Notes under the pieces: generated by a model
Database searches by the model: none
What the model was told of the DNA's origin: nothing
The model's input: the letters and a program-made list of their open reading frames with translations, nothing else
NCBI GenBank assembly: GCA_963545085.1
Contig: CAUUHV010000006.1
Location: forward strand, 1 to 64,000
Source: Catonella sp963545085
GTDB lineage: Bacteria; Bacillota; Clostridia; Lachnospirales; Lachnospiraceae
Reading direction: 5' to 3'
Length of the DNA: 64,000 bases
Part shown: positions 9,266-17,634 of the stretch, one piece after another
Position numbering within the stretch: position 1 is the stretch's first letter
Layout of the letters: the number at the start of each line of letters is the position of its first letter
Program-made: the position numbers and the translations under genes

Positions 9266-10480
9266 TCAGGTAATTACAGCTCTATAACTCTTCGGCGATT
9301 TACCCTGAAGTTTTTTAAATACTCTGCTGAAATAATTAGGGTCTGAGAAGCCGCAGCCTAAAGCGATTTCGCTTATGGAGAGTTTGGTTGTGTTTAAAAG
9401 ATACAGCGCGCGCTCTATACGGGTCTGAAAAATATAGTCGGTGACGGTGATTCCGGTTTCTTTATGGAATAACGACGCAAGATAACTTTTTGTAACTCCT
9501 TTTTCCGCAGCCAAGACCGAAAGCCCGATATCTTCCGTGTAGTGAAAATCAATATAATCCAAACAAAACTGTACTAAAGAGGAAAACGAAGCTCTGGAGT
9601 GATTTTTTACCAAAAGACAGTATTTTCTTATCATGACTCCGGGCATGGCTTCAAGCGAGGATAAGGATGAAGTGCCTTCTATTTTTACACCCAACTGTCT
9701 TGAAAGATTGTCTATGTATAGAGGATGAATATGATTTCTTTGCACAGCCTTTCTTAGAAGGACATTGAGTATTACAAGACCGTTTTTGAAGTCTCTTATA
9801 ACATCGGGGGTTCGCGGAAGCATTTTATAGCATTTAATATTGCTGAAGCCTAAGAGCGCCTTTTCGGTGTTTCCGGCGGCTACGGCAAGCATCAGCTCCT
9901 CTTCCGCTTTGTAGCGTGCTTCTATAGTGTTGCGGGACAGGATATTATCATTCGGAGAGATATTTTCGGGAAAAATATCCGACAGATTTTTATCTTTGTA
10001 AATAAGAGATATATTGTTTATATTCCTTTTTACGAGTTTTGACAAAAAAAGGGATAAGGTGGCTATCCACTTATCAAGTGATGAATATGTCGGCATACGA
10101 TGGTAAAATTCGACAAGCTTATTTCGTAAATCGGGCTGTATATGCATTTCTTCCATGATGCCGTCAAATTTTGAGGCGGTCATTTCTCCTAAAAGCACGG
10201 GACCGGCAAAAATGTATTTATTCATATATTCTTCGGAAACATCTGAAAAGCGAAATACCGAATAAAAAAAACCGAAATCGTCTTCTATACTGTATAAGGT
10301 ATCGGGAATAAAATCTTTAAACAGCTCCTTTGTATATGCACTGTAGGAAAAGTCCTTAAACAAATTGCCTCTGAATCCGTAATCAAGTCTTTCTTCTATA
10401 TCATTGGAGGACGAAACAACAATAATCTGCACTCCGTGAATTTTGAAAAGCTCGGTCATCAGTTCTAAAATTTCAGACAT
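9266..10480 (-). CDS. AraC-family regulator with PocR-like/sensor N-terminal region
   Basis: 404 aa from the ATG at 10480, preceded by GGAGGTT; a longer in-frame start exists but lacks a ribosome binding site. The C-terminal 100 residues hold the two AraC helix-turn-helix motifs, with the ISEIALGCGFSDPNYFSRVFKK signature described here by its core GCGFSDPNYFSRVF. The N-terminal 200 residues form a ligand-sensing region resembling PocR-type sensor domains (uncertain). It is transcribed divergently from the glucuronide transporter operon and also stands directly upstream of the GH120 gene, so it may regulate either set. Divergent placement favours the glucuronide operon. Confidence 0.85.
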   Translation of the reverse strand: MSEILELMTELFKIHGVQIIVVSSSNDIEERLDYGFRGNLFKDFSYSAYTKELFKDFIPDTLYSIEDDFGFFYSVFRFSDVSEEYMNKYIFAGPVLLGEMTASKFDGIMEEMHIQPDLRNKLVEFYHRMPTYSSLDKWIATLSLFLSKLVKRNINNISLIYKDKNLSDIFPENISPNDNILSRNTIEARYKAEEELMLAVAAGNTEKALLGFSNIKCYKMLPRTPDVIRDFKNGLVILNVLLRKAVQRNHIHPLYIDNLSRQLGVKIEGTSSLSSLEAMPGVMIRKYCLLVKNHSRASFSSLVQFCLDYIDFHYTEDIGLSVLAAEKGVTKSYLASLFHKETGITVTDYIFQTRIERALYLLNTTKLSISEIALGCGFSDPNYFSRVFKKLQGKSPKSYRAVIT

Positions 10481-10559
10481 AACGAACCTCCATGAGATGA
10501 AGATGATTTTTATAAAAACAAGCACAAAATGTATACTAAATGTAATTTAGCATAAAATC

Positions 10560-10595
10560 ATCTTGCTTTCAAGATAAATAGTGCTGGAATATAAT
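10560..10595. promoter_or_regulatory. Divergent control region: palindrome and -10-like box
   Basis: Within the 258-nt gap between the AraC and transporter genes, a perfect short inverted repeat ATCTTG-CTTT-CAAGAT (10560-10575) is followed by TATAAT (10590-10595) in plus orientation. The -35 match is weak, as expected for an activator-dependent promoter. Nothing else distinctive is seen in the gap. Confidence 0.4.
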
Positions 10596-10738
10596 CCGTG
10601 TATATTGATACAATATGATTCAGAGTGTGTAAAGAAAATCAATCCCTTATTATTCACTTATAAGGTCATAAATAACCTTATAATGATGATGAAATAATTC
10701 GGGATAAAACATGAATTTACACAAAAAAGGAGGAAAAA

Positions 10739-12211
10739 ATGGATATGAAAACTGAAGTAAAGGGGATTCACAGAGCGAAGCTGTGGCAGATCGGAGGCTT
10801 TGCCCTAAACAACACGGCGACAAATTTCTATTTATTTTTCATGAATTTCATCGCCTACTACCTTACAGGCTATGTAGGAGTCGGAGTGGTGGTTGCTTCC
10901 ACATTCTTGACCGCCATGCGTATCTGGGACGGTGTTACCGATCCTTTCATAGGCTACCTTGTGGACAAGACGAACGGAAAATTCGGTAAAAACAGACCTT
11001 TTATGGTAATAGGAAATGTGATATTGGCGGGTGCAAGTCTTATTATGATAACAGTTACACATAAACTGCCTGAAGGCGGGCGCTTTGCGTTTTTTATAGT
11101 TATGTATATGATATACATTATAGGCTATACCTTCCAGTGCGTAGTAACCAAGGCGGCGCAAACCTGCTTAACCAATGACCCTAAGCAGAGACCGTTATTC
11201 TCTATTTTTGACGGTATTTATAACATGATTTTGTTTGCGGTTGTTCCGATTTTGGTTTCGGGCGTGCTTGTGCCTAAGCATGGCGGATTTACAGACGGAT
11301 TCTTTATGGATACGTGGCTCATAACTGCTCCGATTTCGGCTATATTTACCGTAATAGCGATTATTTCCATATCCTCAAAGGACAGAAGCGAGTATTTCGG
11401 TACCGGAAAGCCTGTGAAGGTTACTTTTAAGGATTACTGGGACGTGCTTAAAAATAACAGAGCCATCCAGATGCTCGTAGTTTCCGCAAGTACGGATAAG
11501 CTTGCGCTTACTACACAAAGTAACGGTACCGTGACGGTTATTTTATATGCCATTATCTGCGGTAACTTTGCTTTAAGCGGAGCTATGGCTGCTTACACAA
11601 GTATACCTACAATGCTGTTCCTTTTCTTCGGAGTGGGATTTATAGCAAGAAAGTTAGGTCAGAGAAAGGCTATGATATTCGGTACGATCGGAGGTTTGGT
11701 GTGCTGCGTACTTCAGATAATACTTTTCTATGTAGGAGACCCTACAACCTTATCGCTTCCGGGAATAGAAGGATTTTCAGGCTGGAATTTCTTTACTATA
11801 GCGTTTTTGATACTTTTTGTCGCAATGAAGGGATTTACAGGAGTTTCAGGAAATATAGTAATACCTATGACGGCGGACTGTGCGGATTATGAAGTTTACC
11901 GCTCGGGTCGTTATGTTCCGGGTCTTATGGGAACTCTGTTCAGCTCTGTGGACAAGATAATTTCATCTTTAGGAGCAACGATAGTGGGAGTTCTTTGCGC
12001 GTCAATCGGCTTTAAGGAAGCGCTTCCTACAGTTGATACGCCGTTTTCGCCTGAGCTGAAATTTGTAGGCGTATTTAGTCTTTACGGACTTTTGATTATA
12101 GGACTTTTATGTAACGTTGTAGCTATGAAATTCTATCCTTTGACAAAGGAAAAAATGGAAGAGATACAGGCAGAGATAGCCGATATAAAGGCAAAGGCTA
12201 TGGCTGAGTAA
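10739..12211 (+). CDS. GPH-family (MFS) glycoside/glucuronide:cation symporter
   Basis: 490 aa with about twelve membrane helices. The early motif around DGVTDPFIGYLVDKT is the hallmark of glycoside-pentoside-hexuronide (GPH) symporters such as UidB and MelB, and the second-half 'DCADYEVYRSGRYVPG' region is also typical. It is the first gene of an operon with a TM2 protein and a beta-glucuronidase, so glucuronides are the probable substrate. AAGGAGG precedes the ATG. It is probably controlled by the divergently transcribed AraC protein. Confidence 0.93.
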   Translation: MDMKTEVKGIHRAKLWQIGGFALNNTATNFYLFFMNFIAYYLTGYVGVGVVVASTFLTAMRIWDGVTDPFIGYLVDKTNGKFGKNRPFMVIGNVILAGASLIMITVTHKLPEGGRFAFFIVMYMIYIIGYTFQCVVTKAAQTCLTNDPKQRPLFSIFDGIYNMILFAVVPILVSGVLVPKHGGFTDGFFMDTWLITAPISAIFTVIAIISISSKDRSEYFGTGKPVKVTFKDYWDVLKNNRAIQMLVVSASTDKLALTTQSNGTVTVILYAIICGNFALSGAMAAYTSIPTMLFLFFGVGFIARKLGQRKAMIFGTIGGLVCCVLQIILFYVGDPTTLSLPGIEGFSGWNFFTIAFLILFVAMKGFTGVSGNIVIPMTADCADYEVYRSGRYVPGLMGTLFSSVDKIISSLGATIVGVLCASIGFKEALPTVDTPFSPELKFVGVFSLYGLLIIGLLCNVVAMKFYPLTKEKMEEIQAEIADIKAKAMAE

Positions 12212-12228
12212 GTTTTAAGGAGAGAAAG

Positions 12229-12591
12229 ATGGCGGAGAGAATGTCTGACGTTCAGGATATAAAAGAGCTTATCGCTTTAGAAGAGGAGCTTGCGGCTTTA
12301 AAGAAAGAACACGGATACGAAGAAAAAAGACCTCTTTGGGTGCGTATAGGTGATGCCGTTGCGGATTACAAGGAAAAAAAGAGAGCCGTAGTGGACAGAA
12401 AAAAATACATAAGGCTTGCCTTATGCTGCGGTTGGCTTTGCGGCGCACACAGATTTTACGCCGGACACTATATAAGCGGTGTATTGTATTTGCTCTTTTG
12501 TTGGACGGGTATTCCTTTCGCCATGACTCTTATAGACCTCATGATTGCTGTTCCCAAAACCGCCGACGGTGAAGGGAAGATAGATGTGTAA
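12229..12591 (+). CDS. TM2-domain membrane protein inside the glucuronide operon
   Basis: 120 aa. Residues 1-55 are charged and helical (Glu/Lys-rich). The C-terminal half is a TM2 domain: two membrane helices with the family's GxHRFYxGxxxxG core (GAHRFYAGHYISG) and a D-L-I/M pair near the end. TM2 proteins are small membrane proteins of unclear function. It lies 17 nt after the transporter and 32 nt before the glucuronidase, each with its own AGGAG-type site, so it is cotranscribed. A role in transporter assembly or membrane association of the enzyme is possible but unproven. Confidence 0.88.
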   Translation: MAERMSDVQDIKELIALEEELAALKKEHGYEEKRPLWVRIGDAVADYKEKKRAVVDRKKYIRLALCCGWLCGAHRFYAGHYISGVLYLLFCWTGIPFAMTLIDLMIAVPKTADGEGKIDV

Positions 12592-12623
12592 AAGATAAAT
12601 TCGTAAAGTAAAAGGAGGAAAAA

Positions 12624-14441
12624 ATGTTATATCCGATTCTTACCGAAAGCAGAGGTCTTATAGACCTTGACGGAATATGGAAGTTTAAGCTTGATGACGG
12701 AAAGGGCTTTGAAGATAAATGGTATGAAAAGCCTTTTGAGGATTATATGACCATGCCTGTACCGTCCTCTTACAACGATATTAAAGAAGGTATCGACTTC
12801 AAGGAGCATTACGGCTTCGTATTTTATCAGAGGAAATTAAATATACCTAAATATCTTATGTCACAGAGATTAGTGCTTCGTATGGCTGCAGTTACGCATA
12901 TTGCTAAAATTTATCTGAACGGAGAGCTTATCTGTGAGCATAAGGGCGGTTTTCTTCCTTTTGAGGTTGATGTGACCGAGCGTATTAAAGAGGGTGAGAA
13001 TCTGCTTACTATAGCGGTAGACAACAGAATAGATTACTCAACGCTTCCTGTAGGAAATGAGAGTGGCGGCTCCATGCTTACTTCCGGATTTTTTAAGTTC
13101 AAGCCAAGTAAAAAGAGAAATAGCCCTAATTTCGACTTCTTTAATTATTGCGGCATTACAAGGCCGGTTAAGCTTTATACCACTCCTAAGGAAAACTATG
13201 TTAAGGATGTTGCCCTTATAAGTGAAGTGGAAGGAAAAAAAGCGCGTATCGCTTATACTGTTGAAAAAGAGGGAACGGCGGAAGTAAAAATAACGGTACG
13301 TACCCGTACAGGTGAAACGGTAGCGGAGAGTACAGGGGAAAAAGGAACGTTGACTATTGAGAATGTTACTCTCTGGCAGCCTTTAAAAGCGTATTTGTAT
13401 GATGTTACAGTGGAATGCGGAGATGATGTTTATACCCTTCCTTACGGAGTAAGAACCGTAAAGGTTGAGGGTAATAAATTTCTTATAAACGGACAGCCTT
13501 TTTACTTCAAGGGTTACGGAAAGCATGAGGATACCTTCCCTGCGGGCAGAGGTCTTAATATGCCTATGAACGCAAAAGATATAAGCCTTATGAAATGGCA
13601 GGGGGCAAACAGCTTCAGAACCAGCCATTATCCTTACAGCGAGGAAATGATGAGACTTTGCGACGAGGAAGGAATTGTAGTTATTGATGAAACTACGGCT
13701 GTAGGCGTTCATCTTAATTTCGGAGGCGGAGCGGCTACAAAGGACGGCAAGAAAATAAATACCTTTGATCCGCCGGAAGAGGGAGGCATTCGTACCTTAG
13801 AGCATCATAAAGATGTTGTAAGAGAACTTATAACAAGAGATAAGAATCATGCCTGCGTGGTTATGTGGAGTATAGCTAATGAGGCGGATACCGGCAGCAA
13901 GGGAGCGTATGAGTATTTTAAGCCTTTGTTCGATTTGGCAAGAGAAACCGACCCTCAGAAAAGACCTTGTACTCTTGTATGCCTTCAGATGGAAAATTAT
14001 AAAGAGGACTGCACTCTTAAACTCAGTGATGTTTATTGTCTCAACCGTTATTACGGTTGGTATACGTGCTGTGGAGATTTGGAAGCCGCAGAGAAGTATT
14101 GTAGGGATGAATTGAGCTTCTGGAATGCGCAGGGTAAACCTTTTATGTTTACCGAGTATGGAGCTGATACTGTAATGGGCTTGCACGAAACAACGGAAAC
14201 TATGTTTACCGAGGAATATCAGGTGGAATATTATAAGGCTAACCACAGAGTGGTGGATTCCATGGAGAGTTTCGTGGGAGAGCAGGTATGGAATTTTGCC
14301 GATTTTGCAACATCTCAGGGAATCTTCCGTGTAAACGGCAATAAAAAAGGAATTTTCACAAGGGATCGCAAGCCTAAATTGGTGGCGCATTACCTCAGAG
14401 AAAGATGGACGAACATTCCTGATTTCGGTTATAAGAAGTAA
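12624..14441 (+). CDS. uidA: Beta-glucuronidase (GH2)
   Basis: 605 aa, close to the 603 aa of E. coli GUS. Sugar-binding, Ig-like and TIM-barrel domains follow in order. Acid/base Glu420 lies in SIANEAD, nucleophile Glu511 in FTEYGAD. The glucuronate-specific N-x-K motif is Asn573-Lys575 within GNKKGIFTRDRKPK. All three are offset by exactly +7 from E. coli Glu413, Glu504 and Asn566/Lys568. No signal peptide, so it is cytoplasmic and acts on glucuronides brought in by the GPH transporter. Gut enzymes of this type can also cleave drug and bilirubin conjugates; loop class was not determined. Confidence 0.96.
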   Translation: MLYPILTESRGLIDLDGIWKFKLDDGKGFEDKWYEKPFEDYMTMPVPSSYNDIKEGIDFKEHYGFVFYQRKLNIPKYLMSQRLVLRMAAVTHIAKIYLNGELICEHKGGFLPFEVDVTERIKEGENLLTIAVDNRIDYSTLPVGNESGGSMLTSGFFKFKPSKKRNSPNFDFFNYCGITRPVKLYTTPKENYVKDVALISEVEGKKARIAYTVEKEGTAEVKITVRTRTGETVAESTGEKGTLTIENVTLWQPLKAYLYDVTVECGDDVYTLPYGVRTVKVEGNKFLINGQPFYFKGYGKHEDTFPAGRGLNMPMNAKDISLMKWQGANSFRTSHYPYSEEMMRLCDEEGIVVIDETTAVGVHLNFGGGAATKDGKKINTFDPPEEGGIRTLEHHKDVVRELITRDKNHACVVMWSIANEADTGSKGAYEYFKPLFDLARETDPQKRPCTLVCLQMENYKEDCTLKLSDVYCLNRYYGWYTCCGDLEAAEKYCRDELSFWNAQGKPFMFTEYGADTVMGLHETTETMFTEEYQVEYYKANHRVVDSMESFVGEQVWNFADFATSQGIFRVNGNKKGIFTRDRKPKLVAHYLRERWTNIPDFGYKK

Positions 14442-14478
14442 CTAAGAATAATAATTCGGGATAAGTAATAAAAAATAG

Positions 14479-14515
14479 AACCCTGCCACCGTGTAATATG
14501 TCGGATGGCAGGGTT
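14479..14515. terminator. Bidirectional terminator between convergent genes
   Basis: A 10-bp stem, AACCCTGCCA / TGGCAGGGTT, followed by TTTT on the plus strand and by a T-rich run on the minus strand (A-run at 14470-14475). It serves both the glucuronidase operon and the GH13 gene. Confidence 0.85.
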
Positions 14516-14535
14516 TTAAAATGGAGTATCCGGAG

Positions 14536-16170
14536 TTACTTTACCAAAACCGCCACTCCGAATTTAGGAAGCTTAAGCTTTTTGCTCTCTAAGATAACCT
14601 TTTCACCTTCGGTTGTCAGCTCGTCGCTTAAATTTTTAAATTCAAAGCCGTCGGGAAGAGTTATCTCGGTATCTTTTTCGGAAACATTTATAAATATCGC
14701 CACAGGCTCAAAGCTTTCATCTTTTACAAGGCGGGTGAAAGCGGCTACCGAGCCCGAAGAAGCTTTAATGACGGAGGAAAGGGAGGCGGTTTCGCCTCTT
14801 GCTATTGCGGGATAGGTATTTCGAATCCTTATCGCCTTTTTATAGTAATTGTAGATGGAAAGCTCATCTCCCTGTTGTTTTTCAAGGTCGCCGTACATCA
14901 TTTTAACTTCTTCCATATCCTTAGGACCGACACACATTCCCTTGGCGGAAGGGTCGGCGCTCCATTGCATAGGAGCTCTTTTATTCTCATCTTTTCCCGA
15001 GCCTTTCATGCCTATTTCTTCACCGTAATAGATAAAAGCATTCCCGCGCATAAAAAGATTCATAGCGCCGGAGAGTTTTGTGAGGCTTACTTTATGTTCT
15101 CCGGAATAATAGCCTGCGGAACGGGCCATATCGTGATTCGTGTAAAAAGGAGCGTTTATATAACTGTCGCTCTTTGAAGCGAAAATTTCATCGGATTTAA
15201 CTTGCTTGTCAACATAATCGGAGGCGGGCAAAACGCCTTTTAAAACCTTAGCTATCACGCCTTCGTTTCCGGAGAAATCAAAGTCGAAAAAGCTGTCAAC
15301 ACCGCTTTCGTAATAGGCGGCATACTCATTTATATTGCTCCATGCCTCGCCTACAATATAAGCGTTCGGGTTGACCTCCTTTACAGTCTTATTAAGCCAT
15401 GTAAGTATCTCCGTATTTTTGGTTATGTTTCCGGTCACATAATAGGTTACGGCATCAAGTCTGAACCCGTCCGCACCGAGGTCGAGCCAGAATTTTACTA
15501 TTTTCTTAAATTCTTCCCTGACAGCAGGCTCATCAAGATTAAAATCAGGCATACGAGGAGAAAATCTCGCCTCATAGAACCATTCGGTTCCGTCTATCGG
15601 AGCATAGCCTCCCTGCGATTCTTTGGTAAAGTTATAATAATTAAAATAAGGGCATACGGACGCGTCGGGCTTTTCACCCGCAGACAGTCCCTTAATATAG
15701 TCCGTGGCGGAGATGAACCAAGGATGCATGGAGGAGCTGTGGTTCATTACCAAATCTAAAATTACTTTAATACCTCTTTTGTGACATTCGTCCAAAAGTT
15801 TTTTGAAATCGTCAAGAGTGCCGTAATCCTTGTCTATTGCCATGTAGTCCATAACATCATACTTATGATATGAGTCGGACGGAGAAATGGGCATAAGCCA
15901 GATTTCATTTGCTCCGAGGTCGGTATCGGTATCGGCGTTGCCGTCATTTATATAGTCGAGTTTTTCGGTAAGCCCTTTTAAATCGCCTATGCCGTCGCCG
16001 TTGCCGTCATAAAAGGAATAGACGAAAACCTCATATGAGGTGCGGTATTTGTCATCGGGAACATTTAAAGGCTTTCGTCCGGTAACGGCGGGACGGACGG
16101 CACAGCCGGTAAGCGACAAAGCGGCAGGTACCACGACGAAAAGTCCTTTAAGAAACGATTTTAAATTCAT
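14536..16170 (-). CDS. GH13 alpha-amylase-type lipoprotein
   Basis: 544 aa. Signal sequence with lipobox (SLTGC, Cys23), so it is an exported, surface-anchored starch or malto-oligosaccharide hydrolase. GH13 regions are complete: region I DLVMNH (about 139-144), region II with nucleophile Asp239 (GFRLDA), region III with acid/base Glu275 (VGEAW), region IV NHD (Asp347). A calcium-binding-like loop DGNGDGIGD occurs near residues 55-63. A C-terminal beta domain follows. The subfamily was not determined; an alpha-glucosidase specificity cannot be excluded. Single gene, bounded by a bidirectional terminator. Confidence 0.93.
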   Translation of the reverse strand: MNLKSFLKGLFVVVPAALSLTGCAVRPAVTGRKPLNVPDDKYRTSYEVFVYSFYDGNGDGIGDLKGLTEKLDYINDGNADTDTDLGANEIWLMPISPSDSYHKYDVMDYMAIDKDYGTLDDFKKLLDECHKRGIKVILDLVMNHSSSMHPWFISATDYIKGLSAGEKPDASVCPYFNYYNFTKESQGGYAPIDGTEWFYEARFSPRMPDFNLDEPAVREEFKKIVKFWLDLGADGFRLDAVTYYVTGNITKNTEILTWLNKTVKEVNPNAYIVGEAWSNINEYAAYYESGVDSFFDFDFSGNEGVIAKVLKGVLPASDYVDKQVKSDEIFASKSDSYINAPFYTNHDMARSAGYYSGEHKVSLTKLSGAMNLFMRGNAFIYYGEEIGMKGSGKDENKRAPMQWSADPSAKGMCVGPKDMEEVKMMYGDLEKQQGDELSIYNYYKKAIRIRNTYPAIARGETASLSSVIKASSGSVAAFTRLVKDESFEPVAIFINVSEKDTEITLPDGFEFKNLSDELTTEGEKVILESKKLKLPKFGVAVLVK

Positions 16171-16353
16171 ATAAGTAAATCTCCTTGACCTTTAATATGA
16201 AGATTATAGCATAAAATAAAGGGAAAGAAAGGGGAAATAAAATTGCTTAAATTTTTTTATACGTATGATTGTATTATGAAGCATTGAGATTTACTTTTAA
16301 AAAAATCCCCTTGGATGTATAATGAGGAAAAATTGCCGAAGGAGGGAATGATT

Positions 16354-17544
16354 ATGGAGTATAAGGAAAAAATAAACAGGTTTATAGACGAGCATATTGA
16401 TGAATATAAGGAAATTGCACTTAAAATTCACTCAAATCCGGAAGTAAGCAATTATGAATTTGAATCCTGTAAGTTATTATCCGAAAGGCTGAAAAAGGAA
16501 GGCTTTGATGTGAAGGTGGACATAGGAGGTCACAGGACAGGCTTTCTTTCTACATATAAATCAGGAAAGCCGGGACCTGTAATCGCTTTTTTGGCGGAAT
16601 ATGACGCACTTCCCGGCATAGGACACGCTTGCGGGCACAATTTGTTCGGTGCGAACAGTTCCCTTGCGGCGGCAGGGCTTAAGAGTGTAATTGATGAAGT
16701 CGGAGGGGAAATAAGGGTGTACGGAACACCGGGAGAAGAGGGCGGAGAAAACAGCGCCGCAAAGGAAAGCTATGTGCGAAAGGGATTATTTAACGATATA
16801 GATGTCGCTCTTTGCGCGCATCCTGCCGACCATAATGCCGCAACAGGCAGTCTGCTTGCAATCATTCCTTTGACAGTAAAATTTTATGGAAAGCCGGCGC
16901 ATTCGGCTGCGGCTCCGGAGCAGGGAATAAACGCTCTTGATGCGGTAATACAGGTGTTTAACGGAGTAAATGCCCTCCGCCAGCATGTGACACCTGACGT
17001 AAGGATTCACGGAATTATTACTTACGGAGGTGATGCTCCCAATATTGTTCCCGAGTATGCCGAGGCAAAATTTTATCTTAGAGCCGGTACAAAAAAGAGG
17101 GTAGAGGATTTAAGAAAAAGATTTGCGGATATAGTGACCGGCGCAGGGCTTCAGACGGGAGCGAGACCGGAGCTGTTGCAGGAAGAAAATAATGTTGATG
17201 ATATGGTAATAACGAAAACATTGGATGAGATATATATTAAAAATGTAAAAGAAATCGGTGAGGAAATAGAGCGTGTGCCTAAGAAAGGCATAGGATCTTC
17301 AGATGTGGGAAATGTGTCTTATGTCGTACCTACCATACAGCCGACCTTTAAAATATCGGAGGGAAAGCTTATAGGACATACGGAGGAATTTAAACAGGCG
17401 GCATGCAGCGAATATGGGCTTGAGGCAATAAGGAACTGTTCGAAAGCGCTTGCGTACACCGGACTCGACTTGATTTTAAATAAAAATCTGCTTGACGAAG
17501 TGAAAAAAGACCATAAAGAGAGCTTGAAAAAAGTAAGTATGTAA
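16354..17544 (+). CDS. M20-family amidohydrolase (AbgB/HipO-like metallopeptidase)
   Basis: 396 aa. The ATG at 16354 is chosen because AAGGAGGG (16339-16346) sits 7 nt upstream; earlier in-frame starts are too close or lack a site. Metal-binding and catalytic motifs are visible: HACGHN, GTPGEEGG with the general-base Glu pair, and the second-domain dimerisation region around KPAHSAAAPEQGINALD. The family cleaves N-acyl amino acids, aminobenzoyl-glutamate or dipeptides; the substrate cannot be told from sequence. Cytoplasmic. Monocistronic, ending at a strong hairpin. Confidence 0.9.
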   Translation: MEYKEKINRFIDEHIDEYKEIALKIHSNPEVSNYEFESCKLLSERLKKEGFDVKVDIGGHRTGFLSTYKSGKPGPVIAFLAEYDALPGIGHACGHNLFGANSSLAAAGLKSVIDEVGGEIRVYGTPGEEGGENSAAKESYVRKGLFNDIDVALCAHPADHNAATGSLLAIIPLTVKFYGKPAHSAAAPEQGINALDAVIQVFNGVNALRQHVTPDVRIHGIITYGGDAPNIVPEYAEAKFYLRAGTKKRVEDLRKRFADIVTGAGLQTGARPELLQEENNVDDMVITKTLDEIYIKNVKEIGEEIERVPKKGIGSSDVGNVSYVVPTIQPTFKISEGKLIGHTEEFKQAACSEYGLEAIRNCSKALAYTGLDLILNKNLLDEVKKDHKESLKKVSM

Positions 17545-17555
17545 GAAAGGATATT

Positions 17556-17594
17556 ATGGAAACGGTGAGCGAAGTTTCGGGACACCGTTTCCAT
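17556..17594. terminator. Terminator hairpin between convergent genes
   Basis: A perfect 12-bp stem ATGGAAACGGTG / CACCGTTTCCAT with a 15-nt loop, 12 nt after the M20 stop. Only short T-runs follow on either strand. It lies between this gene and the convergent ABC permease. Confidence 0.75.
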
Positions 17595-17634
17595 TTGTCT
17601 TAGTCGTTTATACAGGTTTGTTTTTTCTAATTTT

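Noticed and set aside
13797..14390. Open frame of 197 codons on the minus strand
   Set aside because: Lies wholly inside the beta-glucuronidase gene, whose catalytic motifs are intact; no ribosome site or recognisable domain.
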